A DNA stretch of 64,000 bases from Uloborus plumipes (Eukaryota > Arthropoda > Arachnida > Araneae > Uloboridae). The DNA lies in the NCBI GenBank assembly GCA_038373865.1, contig JAXGGA010001646.1:62001-126000 (forward strand). The letters run 5' to 3'. The notes beneath the pieces are model-generated. The model did no database searches. It was given only the letters and a program-made list of their open reading frames with translations, and had not been told where the DNA came from. Positions 45,122 through 55,080 of this stretch are shown in pieces. Each line of letters opens with the position of its first letter. Positions within the stretch are counted from its first letter, which is position 1. The position numbers and the translations under genes were made by a program.

Positions 45122-45249
45122 TATAATGTTAGTTACCACAAAATTCGATAGATGTCGCTAGGCGACATCTATCCGTTTTTTTCCCAAGGATTTTGATCAA
45201 ATGAAACAGCCTGTATAAAACGCTATCTAGTGAAGCCTTGTTTTAACAG

Positions 45250-46550
45250 TTGACTACATAGTTGTTTTGCCCATATTTTGGTTAAAATAATTGCTTTTGC
45301 TTTGCTTTTTTAGTCACCCTAGGGCATTTAAAAATTTATACGACCAATCGCCACGGATTTGCACGAAATTCTGGATTAAGTCGATTGGCACTAGATATGT
45401 ACCCAGATAAAGCGATTTGATTGCATAACTGTACCTTGGGACAAAATTGCTTGTTTATAGAACAGCGTTTACTGAACAGTTTACTCCAAATGAGTAATAA
45501 TTTTTTTTGTGTGTGTAATTGCAGAAATTTCTTGGAGTTCTTCGTATGAAATTCATTTGACGTTCATATTGCAGTACTAATGTACTTTATTTTTTAACCA
45601 TGCGACAGCGATCGTCGTTTTCCGATACTAACGCACAAAATACATTATCATAGACTACATAGGCGGCTGGTGCACCAAAAAAGGGGGGGGGGGTCGAAAG
45701 AAATAAGGGGAGGGGTTGAAGGCAACGTCTCTGAAGTTTCTTCCTTTTTTGTGTGTGTGAAATTTGGCTATCTTATAATGTATTTAACATTACTGATTAA
45801 ATGACTTCTAAAAAATGCGGAATACGGCCTCAAGAGTCAACCAGGTTGGCTAACAGAGACTTTCCCCTAACGATTAAAAGTTCCAGTTTTATGGAATAAC
45901 ATGAAAAAAGTTAGAATTTTAGCTTATTTTTGGAATTTTCAGCTTTTATTTCGGTGAAATAAATCAATCTACTCAGCAACAAATCATTTTTCACTCGATC
46001 ATTCTTTTTGACCGTGATAAGTGAGAGGGGCAAGGTCCTTTTACTTTTAAATGTGAGGGGGCAGACGCCCCCCTGTACGAGCCACTTATGATAGGCTATG
46101 AGCTTTTCCAGGACACTAACCTTTAGGAACCGGGCGGTACACATGTTGTACCATATGTCTTTTTTCTTCAGAGGACAGGGTTAAATTTTCACCCGGAGCC
46201 GGGGATTTTTTCGAGGTTTCATGAGTCTGGTAGGACAGTTTGTACCTTCTCTTTTCAATGGAAAAGAAATCTGTGGTTCAACTGTCGTACTACCTGGGTC
46301 GAAAGAAAAATTTCCAAAAAACAGCCCGGATCCAAAAGGCTAATGTCGTATACGTTCGAACAATGCCGTTTGTCAGGCCATTCTTGTCGGACAGCACCGT
46401 CGTGCCTTTTGAATCGGGCCGACATTCCGTTTGCTTTGTTTCTTGAAAGAGAGCAATGGCATACGAAATAAAATCTGTTGAAAGGGAAAGCAAAAGCAAT
46501 CGACGACCACACAACAGTCACTTATTGTTGTTATACAATGCAAAAAATAA
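45250..46550. other. No recognisable feature
   Basis: AT-rich, with a G-run at 45684. Short open frames, none with protein-like composition. Confidence 0.35.
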
Positions 46551-46557
46551 GCTGTCG

Positions 46558-46915
46558 TTTTTACAGTATAATACTGGCGGCAGAAGTTCCAGTTTGAAAC
46601 TGAAAAGTACAGTAATAAACTGTGAAACTAGCTATTTTACAGTTTATTACCGTGAAACTAGTAATTTTACAGTTTATTACTGTACAACTAGCGGCATTAT
46701 ACTGTAAAAACAACAGTATAATACTAGTAGTATAGGTTCAGTTTAAAACTGTAAAATGCACAGTAATAAACTATTAAAACTAGCAATTTTAGATTATTAC
46801 AGTAAACTAGCAATTTCACAGTAAACTGCTAAAAAATTAGCAATTTCACGGTTTAATACTATAAAATTAGTTGCATTATACTTTAAAAACAGCATCTATT
46901 TTTTAGTGTAATATT
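46558..46915. repeat. TACAGT-family repeat
   Basis: Alternating ACAGTATAATACTGGCGGC, ACAGTAATAAACTGTGA and TTTTACAGTTTATTAC motifs; ends ACTTTAAAAACAGCATC...TTTTTTAGTGTA. Seen again at 47405, 49085, 49575, 52405, 56277, 58283 and 63880. Confidence 0.75.
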
Positions 46916-46919
46916 ACCG

Positions 46920-47400
46920 TTAAGTGTCGTTAAATGGAAAAGTGCTCTATGACGTAATACAATTCGTCTGATATAAACGTAGTATAGCCAGTTGAGGATC
47001 TAGAGTCATTAAACACAAAACAAATGTCTCACATTATTTTTTATTATACAATATATTTCCCAACAACGATCTACAAAAAAAAAGAAAAAGTCACTGATGT
47101 TTTGAAGGTACACGTGCTTGTAGAAATGTTCTTTTCCACAGAATGGGTTTCGATGATTTGGCACTGTAAGGAGCAGTATTTCGCGCGGCAAAATTTGAAC
47201 CCAGAAAGAAACATATCATGAATTCAGGTCGAAGATGACAGTAAAGCACTCCCGCAGAGTTTTTGAATATTTCTGGGAAAACAACTTTTGATCGCTTCTC
47301 TTTTGCAGACCTTTCTTGTTGAAGTGTATTGTTAAAGTAAAATGAATCTTGCGCCTATCTTCATTTCACTGAAAAATGTAAGCTCAATTTGCCTTACAGT
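46920..47400. other. No recognisable feature
   Basis: AT-rich sequence between two TACAGT-type repeats. Confidence 0.35.
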
Positions 47401-47404
47401 GTGC

Positions 47405-47495
47405 CTACACTGTAAAAAAACAGATGTTGTTTTTACAGTACAATGGAGCTAATTTTACAGTACTAAATTGTAAAATTGCTAGTTTACAATTTAGT
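47405..47495. repeat. TACAGT-family repeat, short copy
   Basis: CACTGTAAAAAAACAGATGT then GTTTTTACAGTACAATGG and TTTACAGTACTAAATTG; truncated. Confidence 0.65.
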
Positions 47496-47499
47496 ACCC

Positions 47500-48035
47500 G
47501 GGGACCGAGCCCACTCGGTTAAAAAAAAAAAAGAGGTTTGTAAACTCGTGTTTTTTTCTAAAATGCGAAGTACTTATTTAGATAAACTTGAAAAGCATTT
47601 TTAAGCCTTTGGTTGCAATTACGCATTTAAAACAGCCGTAATTTGTTTTAAAAAACACAACTTTATTTAACATTTTGAAGCAAAAATGGGACACCGGTGT
47701 CCCACTGAATGAAACACCGATTTCCCATGAATATTTTACCTTTTACGCAGAAAGGGACACCACTGTTCTGTGCTGTATTACATAACCAGAAAATTATTAA
47801 AATGCTAAATATAATATTTTCCTCTTATTTTACCGTAAATTAATGCAGAGTAATGAACAAAGTATGAAAAATACGTTGATAAAAATTCTGCGTCAAAGGG
47901 TTAATCCATGCTCACCGTAAAATCACACCCAATTTCATTTCATTTGGCGCCGAAGGCGCGGGAGGGGTTGATGAGAATATATGCAGAGTCCCTGTTCTCC
48001 AGTACGCATTTAGTCCAGTTGGTTTTGACTTTCAC
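47500..48035. other. No recognisable feature
   Basis: AT-rich; GGACACCGGTGTCCCACTG palindromic text near 47690 repeats loosely at 47755. Nothing further seen. Confidence 0.3.
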
Positions 48036-48280
48036 TTCACTTGACACTCCAAGGTTCCCCCCGTACATACCACAACTCGTGGTTTAACCGGGATGGGGCC
48101 TTGAAGAGCGCTCTGTTCATTTTTGAACAGACCCAAGGGCCGAGCAGACCCTTGGCCCAGCATCCCCCTGAGGTATCGTTTCACTTGAAGGATTTTATGA
48201 CCACGAACATTTTTAACGTCCCCCAGCCACCATTTATGAAGACTGTGGATCTTTGATCAGCTGGGCTTCCTCTATATGAT

Positions 48281-48330
48281 CGGCCCGGGACCCTCCGGTT
48301 ACGAGTCCGACGACTTACCGATCGGACTAC
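48281..48330 (-). repeat. tRNA-like sequence, probably the head of a SINE
   Basis: On the - strand GTAGTCCGATCGGTAAGTC (A-box-like), then GGACTCGTAACC and GGAGGGTCCCGGG resemble the 5' two-thirds of a tRNA. The anticodon stem pairs poorly, no T-arm consensus or 3' acceptor stem follows, so it is not a functional tRNA. The body of the presumed SINE would be about 48040-48280. Confidence 0.4.
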
Positions 48331-48335
48331 AAAAT

Positions 48336-48442
48336 CCAAAACTTTATCTAAATACAAAATTTTATCAAAATCGTTTGAGCCGTTTTCGAGATCCGAAATA
48401 TATATATACAAGAATTGCTCGTCTAAAGATATTAGATGTAAT
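48336..48442 (+). repeat. LINE-like 3' tail, copy 1
   Basis: Carries TATCTAAATACAAAATTTTA, then GAGCCGTTTTCGAGATCCGA, a TA-rich microsatellite and CAAGAATTGCTCGT. This is the style of an RTE-like LINE 3' end. Copy 2 is at 48965-49082. Confidence 0.55.
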
Positions 48443-48960
48443 TTTGTTTCTAAACTTAATATTTTAAGAATGAGTTTCATATTTATTGATTTTTTACCTG
48501 AAATATCTTACTAAACACTCTTGAGGAGGAAAAAAAGTATTTTAAAACTAACTATAACACTTTTATACTCAATTTTGAAATCGCACTTGAAAAGTAAAGT
48601 AATCTGATTTTTATATACTGTAAGTTACCATAAAATTCAATAGATGTCGGTGGACAATTACCACTGCTTTTATCCCAACAGCTTGTTATCTAATGAAGCC
48701 TTGCTTTAACGTTTCAAAAACAATAACAATTTAACGTTGCCAAATACCATAATTTGAACTTGCGCTGATGTGATTAAATATGAAATCCAATTGTTATAAC
48801 AAAACGTGGTCGCCACGGAAACATTAATAATGAAAGTAATCATAAAGAAAATGGCGCAATAAAAGCTTCTCAAACTTTCAATGAAGGCACAAAAAAACGG
48901 GGTTTTTTGTGAAAACTCGCGTTTTTACAGAAAAAAACGCCGACGTAGATGAACTCATAA
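48443..48960. other. No recognisable feature
   Basis: AT-rich sequence between the two LINE-like tails. Confidence 0.3.
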
Positions 48961-48964
48961 ACCA

Positions 48965-49082
48965 AAACTCTATCTAAATACAAAATTTTATCGAAATCGT
49001 TAGAGCCGTTTTCGAGATCCGAAAAATAAATAAATAAATATATAAATATATATACAAGAATTGCTCGTTTAAAGGTATTAGA
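48965..49082 (+). repeat. LINE-like 3' tail, copy 2
   Basis: Same order of motifs as copy 1 (TATCTAAATACAAAATTTTA, GAGCCGTTTTCGAGATCCGA, AAATA/TATA microsatellite, CAAGAATTGCTCGT, TTAGAT end). Confidence 0.55.
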
Positions 49083-49084
49083 TT

Positions 49085-49160
49085 ACTGCGCATTTTACAG
49101 TTTTAAAATGGAACCTCGGCTGCCAGTATTATACTGTAAAAACAACAGCTTATTTTTAGA
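49085..49160. repeat. TACAGT-family repeat, left piece
   Basis: ATTTTACAGTTTTAAAATGG and CCAGTATTATACTGTAAAAA. It is interrupted by the inverted repeat that follows and probably resumes at 49575. Confidence 0.6.
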
Positions 49161-49161
49161 A

Positions 49162-49480
49162 ATGTACTAAAGTCCCTTCCAACTCCCACAGCTTCAAAAC
49201 GGTAGCTGCTATATTCATAACAGTTACAAAAAGACATAGTAAAGTAATCGTACGCCGCTGCATAAAACCACCCATGGTGCCATCTGGTAAGGAAAAAGGG
49301 AGTTAGCTTACCTATCTTGAAAACAAATCGAGATGTGGTAAAGAAGTCATTTACAAAGTACCACAGCATCACTGAATCAGTAGCGCATGCCTACCTTGCA
49401 ATACGAAGGTACAACTTTTACGAATATAGCAGCAGCCGTTTTAAAGTTAAGAGAGAGTGGGAAGGGACTTTCAGTGGGTA
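49162..49480. repeat. Inverted repeat inside a TACAGT-family repeat
   Basis: AAGTCCCTTCCAACTCCCAC and GTGGGAAGGGACTTTC-like, with GGTAGCTGCTATATTC / GAATATAGCAGCAGCCG, form two diverged inverted arms. Confidence 0.55.
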
Positions 49481-49574
49481 CTTTGTACAGCTAAAAATAA
49501 ATGACTGCCTCACGGCTTTTCTTGCAGTTTTACATTTGAACCAAAACTGTTTGCAATCGACCGATTGATTACAC

Positions 49575-49920
49575 GGTACAAAATACAGAGATTCCAGTTT
49601 AAAACTAAAAACACAGTAATAAACTGCAAAACTAGCAATTTTACAGTTTACTTCTGTAGAATGAGCAATATTACCATAAAATTAGCTGTATTATACAGTA
49701 AAAACAACCATATCATACTCGCAGCAGAGGATCCAGTTTAAAACTGTAAAATGCACAGTAATAAACTGAAACCAGAGATTTTAGTTTATTATACTGTAAA
49801 CTAGCAATTTTACAGTCTACTACTTTAAAATTCACAATTTTACAGTTTATTACGGTAAAATTACAGTAAAATTATATGTATTATACTGTAAAAACAACCT
49901 CCATTTTTTACAGTGTAGAG
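49575..49920. repeat. TACAGT-family repeat
   Basis: CCAGTTTAAAACTAAAAACA, ACAGTAATAAACTGC, ATTATACAGTAAAAACAACC, ending CCATTTTTTACAGTGTA; about two tandem copies. Confidence 0.75.
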
Positions 49921-49977
49921 TCTCTAAGTTTGACTAATTAACTGCTTAAATAATGTGCATTTCAGGACAATACACCT

Positions 49978-49979
<2 letters not shown>

Positions 49980-50011
<32 letters not shown>

Positions 50012-50024
50012 AAAAAAAAAAAAA
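49980..50024. repeat. (CT)n microsatellite followed by an A-run
   Basis: About 14 CT units then 17 A. Confidence 0.95.
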
Positions 50025-50391
50025 GAAGTTTGAAACGATTAAAATGACGATGTTTTTCTTTTATGTAAGATGCAAATACAGTTACATCGAAGAGTTAAGA
50101 GTAAGAAGCTCTGTTTAAATGAAAGATTAATTCTCCAGACTGAAAAGACACTTGATTTTGCTATTACTAAACCTCCTCCCCGCCTTCAAGCATGCAAGCG
50201 AGGACTAATTCTTCTTTCCCTCACTCACGAACATGCTAAGTAAAGATTAAAACTCCCCCTCTTTCGCAAAAGATAATCAAATATTGAAGTATGAAGACAA
50301 GAAAGATAACGCCAACTAAGTACACACACATATTTGAATGAAAACTGCTAGTCCAACGTCGAAAAAACAACCCATCTGGCTCTTCAATATA

Positions 50392-50567
50392 CAGTCGACG
50401 CTCGATATAAAGACCATCTCCGTTCCAAAGAAATAGGTCTTTATAATGGGTGGTCGCTATAACAGGTAGAATTTTTGTGTTTCGGGAATCAAGTTGGGTC
50501 TTTTCCCACTGGTCTTTATAATGGCATAGTCTTTATAACGTGTGGTCGTTCTAACGAGCGTCGACTG
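50392..50567. mobile_element. pogo/Tigger-like MITE
   Basis: CAGTCGACGCTCGATATAAA and GAGCGTCGACTG ends, with TA on both sides (50390-50391, 50568-50569). 176 bases, with internal GTCTTTATAATGG repeats. CAGTNGACNCTC ends are characteristic of pogo-group MITEs. Confidence 0.85.
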
Positions 50568-51437
50568 TATCTTTCCCTTCTTGTAAGCAGCATGCAGGGT
50601 GTCTGGCAGCCGAGAGTGGTTGCGTTTTTTGGAACTACTTTGATATAAGCCCCAAATCGAGAATTTGGCAACTTTTTTTTCTCGCCAAGCAATAAACCTG
50701 TTGCCACAAAAATTATTGCCACAAAACTTCAAAAAAATAAACTCAAAAAACGGTACAAATGCAAGAAAATACTAAATTTGGCAACAGCAAAAACCTAAAT
50801 TAGCTGTAAAAACCTAAATTGGCAACACCAAAATAGGAAACAGCAACCCTAAAGAGTCCGTAGGGAGTTCCAGATTTGGCGAGTAATTTTTTGGGGGGTA
50901 TATCAAAGTTATACCCGTTTTTTATTGCGCATCACATTTTTGCTGGTAAAAACTGATTTTTTTTAAACCTTTTGTGTATTTAGAAACTTAAACCAGTCGT
51001 AAGTGTGTCATGTAATGTATCGATGGAAAGCTCTTTCTCCTGCCCACACAATGCTTTTTGAATTTTTATTCTACTATAATAAGAAAAGTTGCATGTAAAA
51101 ACTTTTTTTTTTTTTTTTTTAACAGCTCTGTATTTCGTACAATATTTGGAGCATAAATCTAAAACCTGGCAAGATTACTTATTTTGTCATAGGAGCAGGG
51201 GCGCCCCGAACTAAAATTTTTGAAAGGGGGAAAATTGAAGTTTCAATTTCACCGCATGATAAAATACAAGCATGCATTCATGTTGTACATGCATAACATT
51301 TAGTGAGAAAAAACATGAGGCATCTTTTAAAAAACAATTCTAAAAACTGAAAAGAACAAATAGTCTCAATGTTGCAGTTTGTTGTCTTCAAATTGCCAAA
51401 TCGTCGGGAAAATGTTCCGAATACAGAAATTATGGGG

Positions 51438-51452
51438 AGATCACAGTGACCT
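51438..51452. repeat. Palindrome AGATCACAGTGACCT
   Basis: One-mismatch version of the AGGTCACAGTGACCT palindrome, in a G/C-richer context (TATGGGGAG...CTCCCATCGGGG). Confidence 0.5.
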
Positions 51453-51698
51453 CCCATCGGGGCGCTCCTGCATAGGAGTCCTTTACACCATTTTTTTTTT
51501 TCTTAAATCAAAAATGGTGAGGTCAATACGCAGTACAAAACGCAACCACGCTCGGTCGCCAGATTACCACGCAAGTTGCTCAGAAGAGTATGGAGAAAGG
51601 TAGTTAAAGAGCCAAACGTCTTAAAATGGCTGTTTTTTCGCCGTTGCTAGCTCTTTGACTATAATCAAATACTGAAATAAAAAGGCACGAAAGGTAAT

Positions 51699-52114
51699 CC
51701 TAGCAGCATAATCTCATCGGCCGATGATCGGCCATTCCTCGAAACCCGATGAAATTCTCATCGGCCGATGATCGGATTCGATGAGTTCTCATCGGGAATT
51801 GCTCCAATATGTCTCATCGGCCAAACAGAATCCGAGCAGCAAAATCCGATGTGTTTTGCTCGAAATACGATGAGATTTTGAGCAATTTACGAGCAGTGCA
51901 GTCCCGTGCCGATGATTTTAGGATCTAATTTGGATATTCGGCTTTTTTTCATCGGGAAAGTGGATCGGAAGGATGTCGCTTTCCGATGAAGAGTAGCTCA
52001 TCGAAAACCCTGCTCGGATACTGATCGGAACGATGTCATCGTGCGTTACAGGATCAGTTTACGAGGAGTTCGATGATCGGTCGAGCAAAATCCGATGAGT
52101 TGATGCTACTTGGG
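51699..52114. mobile_element. Element N2 with CCCAAGTAGCA-type ends
   Basis: 416 bases: left CCTAGCAGCATAATCTCATC, right GATGCTACTTGGG. Packed with CTCATCGGCCGATGATCGG-like motifs in both orientations (more than 15 ATCGG/CCGAT). The other direct repeat keeps the empty site AAGATAACGCCAAC at about 50301, so the insertion is certain, with at most a 2-base duplication. Confidence 0.8.
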
Positions 52115-52404
52115 AACGCCAACTAAGTCCATATACATAATTGAATGAAAACCGCTTACACCTGTCTTAGAGCTCTCTTGGAAAGGACTCTTCTTTAGTG
52201 TATAGCTTGGGAGGAACGATAGAAATTTATTAATGAAGTCAGGTTCAATAGCTTGCCAATCTGAACAATGTTGATTTGATTTGTCCAAAGATAAACTGTA
52301 CTACTAAGGAGAGCGGAAGAAGGAAATGTTCGAGAAATTAAACTCGCAACAGCTGTTTTCATCAGAATATATGTGGTATGCTGATATTGCTGACTTCCAA
52401 TATT

Positions 52405-52795
52405 TACACCGCAAAAAATGAACTATAATTGTTTAGACAGTATAATACTGGCAGCCGAAGTTCCAATTTAAAACCGTAAAATGCACCGTAATAAACTGTA
52501 AAACTGGCAATTTTAGCTTCTTACTGTAGAGTTAGCAATGCTACAGTTTATTGCCGTAAAATTTAACTGTATTATACTGTAAAAACAACAGTATAATACT
52601 GGCAGCAGAGGTTCCAGTTTAAAACTGTAAAATGCACGGTAATAAACTGTAAAATTACTAATTTTATAGTTTATTACTGTAAAATTGGCAATTTCACATT
52701 TTAGTACTGTAAAATTAGCAATTTTTACAGTTTATTACTACAAAATTAGCTGTATTATACTGCAAAAACAACATTCATTTTTTACAGTGTACCAA
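52405..52795. repeat. TACAGT-family repeat downstream of IMMP2L
   Basis: CCGCAAAAAATGAACTATAA start, then ACAGTATAATACTGGCAGC, ACTGTAAAATGCACGGTAAT, and a CATTTTTTACAGTGTA end. Carries AATAAA on both strands. Confidence 0.75.
52730..52735 (-). promoter_or_regulatory. Candidate polyadenylation signal for IMMP2L inside a dispersed repeat
   Basis: AATAAA on the - strand (TTTATT on +), about 250 bases after the IMMP2L stop. It is the first AATAAA seen downstream and lies inside a TACAGT-type repeat, whose recurrent AGTAATAAACTG motif brings this hexamer with it. Use is an inference. Confidence 0.35.
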
Positions 52796-52981
52796 CTCAA
52801 ATTTTTTCTGTACTAAGTACAGTCCCCGTACTTTTTACAATCCATTCACGCGATTTTTTTTGCAAGGACAGTCATCACAATAGCAGACATCCTGCTGGAA
52901 ACAATACGATTGGTCCACCCCTGCCACGTGATCGGAGTGCGGTTGCATTTTCTACGACGTTTTTTTCGGTGGGGCTTTTTT

Positions 52982-53140
52982 TCAGGGGTCCACTTCTTCC
53001 TCCCACTGGAGGTCCGGGGAGAGCTTCTGCGGCCAGCGGTGGGGCTTTCGGTCCGACACCAGATGGGGCTCGAGTCGCTGCCACCGGGAGGGAGGCCACA
53101 CGATGTGGGAGGCCTTGGCGATGACCAGACCCAGGGACAC
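52982..53140 (-). CDS. IMMP2L: IMMP2L, last coding exon
   Basis: Terminal exon after a ttcacag acceptor; the first codons V-S-L-G join the preceding F-G-P in phase 0. It encodes 52 residues: the conserved V-S-L-G-L and A-S-H-I-V-W-P-P-S-R-W-Q stretch (the 'ATHILWPPxRWQ' segment typical of IMMP2L), then a divergent tail ending E-E-E-V-D-P and a TGA. The IMMP2L tail is normally short and ends in acidic residues, so the length looks normal. GC-rich relative to its surroundings. Long open frames in the other registers here are shadows of this exon. Confidence 0.9.
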   Translation of the reverse strand: MSLGLVIAKASHIVWPPSRWQRLEPHLVSDRKPHRWPQKLSPDLQWEEEVDP

Positions 53141-53332
53141 CTGTGAATGGTTCATTGGTCTTATCACACACAAATATATGTCACGTATTTCAAGAGAAGA
53201 TAAAGAGATACACTGTAAAAAAGTAGATTTCGCCACCATGACGTGTACCAGCGACATAATTATCTTTAAGATTATGATATTATGCTTTAATATACCATGA
53301 ACGACAAATTTAAACTGAAATAGGATTTATTT

Positions 53333-53530
53333 ATTTATTATTATTATTATTGCTTTTTTTTTTTTTTTTTTTGAGATTAAAACTAATTAGTAAGTAGATG
53401 ATACAAAAATACAAAATTTGAAAAAAATACTAAACGCATTTGCTTACAATTTAGTACACGCTCCGTCAAAGAAAGAAACAACAATTAAACGAAAATTATG
53501 AATAAAAAATAAATAAAAATAAAAAAAGTA
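53333..53530. other. Low-complexity T/A and ATT tracts in an IMMP2L intron
   Basis: TTATTATTATT and a T-run of 18, then A-rich AAATAAA text. No element recognised in the rest of the intron up to 53864. Confidence 0.6.
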
Positions 53531-53872
53531 ATGAAGAGTCAAAAAAACAAAGAATAAAGTAAGTGGATATATATAGTAGTATAAATTAAAATAACTTTCA
53601 GCTTTCAATAAAATTGAAATATTTAGAAGATGCAAAAGGATTGAAACCTGAATCCATACATTTTCAAAAAATGAACTACAGTAAAACGGGCGCCATCTAT
53701 TGAGAAGAAAGTGAAACTTTTTGATGATTGATTGAAAAAACATTCTCAAATTTGAGCTTTCTCGTTGAGTGACAAAATTTAACTAATAAAAACGGAGAAA
53801 AACGGTAAAATACAGGAAACCGAGAGAGGGAAAAGGGGGGGGGGCTCCAGTTAATAACAGTACAGTTGGCAC

Positions 53873-54608
53873 TAGGGATGCACCGATAAGCAAATTGGCC
53901 GATTACCGATTAATCGGTTGTTGATAATCGGCTGAGCCGATTAATGATAAGGATGATTGTTTTTAATACTACCAATTTTACAATCACTGTTTTTTCTCTC
54001 TCATATAATTCCGAGTTTAGAAATAGTAAGTAATTTATTTCCGAGAGAAGATTTTTTTTTTTTGCATTTTCCTAATTTTCACAAAATAATTTCAATATTT
54101 TAGAAAATTTCCATATTATTGACAACCAATTTTCATATTATTGTCAATAATATTACATTAGCACATTGTTAATTATGTTAATTGGACATAAAAATTCAAA
54201 AGGAGGGAAGGGGACGCTGTGGTGAGCACTCCAATTAAGGAGTACTTTTGATTTAAATTCTTTAGTAATTAGTAGCAATTTAATTCAAGACTTTTACATT
54301 CTTTGTGAAAATTAGAGGTTATCTAAAAGCACTGTACTAAGGAGAAAACTATCGCCACATGAAAAATGTTGCAACATTGTCTATGTATATTTATTCAAAG
54401 TAGGAGAATTAATTTATAAAAAACTTTATATTAACTGTGAGGATTATTATTATTGTTAATGAAATTATTCATCATAGTTTCTTAGTGAAGGTATGCTTTT
54501 AAGAATAATATTTAAAAGATATTTTTGGCCGATTAATCGGCCCGATTTTGCTGATTATTAATAATCGGCACAGTGGCCGATTATGGCCGATTAATCGGTA
54601 CATCCCTA
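53873..54608 (+). mobile_element. hAT-type MITE, TAGGGATGCACCGAT ends, copy 1
   Basis: 736 bases, TAGGGATGCACCGATAA and GGTACATCCCTA, flanked by GTTGGCAC (53865-53872) and GTTGGTAC (54609-54616). Subterminal GCCGATTAATCGG motifs are iterated. In the IMMP2L intron, ending 29 bases from the exon edge; the duplication ends 21 bases from it. Confidence 0.85.
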
Positions 54609-54637
54609 GTTGGTACGTATGTAAAAGGCATACTCAC

Positions 54638-54737
54638 AGGTCCGAAGAAATTGGAGTCCATGGAATGTGTGAGGTGATCTCCCTCGACCCAACAGTGGCC
54701 GGCAGGGATGGACACGTAGCGACCCCTAGGATGCGAT
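54638..54737 (-). CDS. IMMP2L: IMMP2L, exon with the conserved C-terminal box
   Basis: The - strand exon lies between a cttgcag acceptor and a GTGAGT donor. It reads [11 protein letters not shown], then [20 protein letters not shown] and G-P. The G-D-x-x-x-x-S-x-D-S-x-x-F/Y-G-P pattern is the last conserved box of type I signal peptidases (GDN-x3-S-x-DSR in bacteria) and fits IMMP2L closely. The first base completes an Arg codon from the 58154-58219 exon; the end is in phase 0. A hAT insertion ends only 21 bases beyond the splice donor boundary, and a related inverted copy sits in the other flanking intron. Confidence 0.92.
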
Positions 54738-54739
54738 CT

Positions 54740-55080
54740 GCAAGAGACCCAGAAAGAAATCAATATTGTGTTCAGAAGGTAAAACTAACACTGGAAGTAA
54801 ATATAGTATAAAAAAACAAAAAATAAATAAAAATACGCTTTTAGAGTAAATCATTAAAATTTCATGCTGATTTCCCTTTGATTTTCAGAACTATTGAATA
54901 TCCGTTAAGTTTACATGCACTTAAGATACATCAATATGAACTATAGTTTAGCCTTTAGCATTAATAATAGTATTAAATATATATTACTTTTATATTTGCA
55001 AAGAACGTGAATTTTATCTTCTATTCAGAATTACATACAAACAAACAAACCCACATGTGAAACTGATAAAAGCGTATTAA
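54740..55080. other. IMMP2L intron, no element recognised
   Basis: AT-rich. Its last 22 bases (GTGAAACTGATAAAAGCG and on) recur just after the Helitron at 56252. Confidence 0.4.

Larger units (their letters stand above)
40150..45245. repeat. Inverted repeats bounding a 5-kb block
   Basis: AAGGCTTCACTTAGATAGCG near 40160 and its inverse near 45235 (CGCTATCTAGTGAAGCCTTG) are part of about 70-base inverted copies (GTTTTATACAGGCTG). They may be the ends of one large element or two solo MITEs. The block contains a Helitron and two fold-backs. Confidence 0.4.
50273..52157. mobile_element. TIR element flanked by about 80-base direct repeats (copy 2)
   Basis: The element proper is 50351-51660. Left direct repeat 50273-50350, right direct repeat 51661-51698 continued at 52115-52157 after a nested element; both share ATAATCAAAT and AACGCCAACTAAGT. 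Inner inverted ends (GTGTCTGGCAGCCGAGAGTG, TGGTTGCG against CGCAACCACGCTCGG) match copy 1 at 8401-9344. It contains a Tigger-like MITE at 50392. No protein seen. Confidence 0.6.

Noticed and set aside
48281..48330. A functional tRNA gene
   Set aside because: A- and B-box-like text but poor anticodon stem and no closing acceptor stem; better explained as a SINE head.
52875..53171. 98-codon - strand frame overlapping the IMMP2L last exon
   Set aside because: Wrong frame; the IMMP2L frame carries the conserved residues and joins its neighbours in phase.
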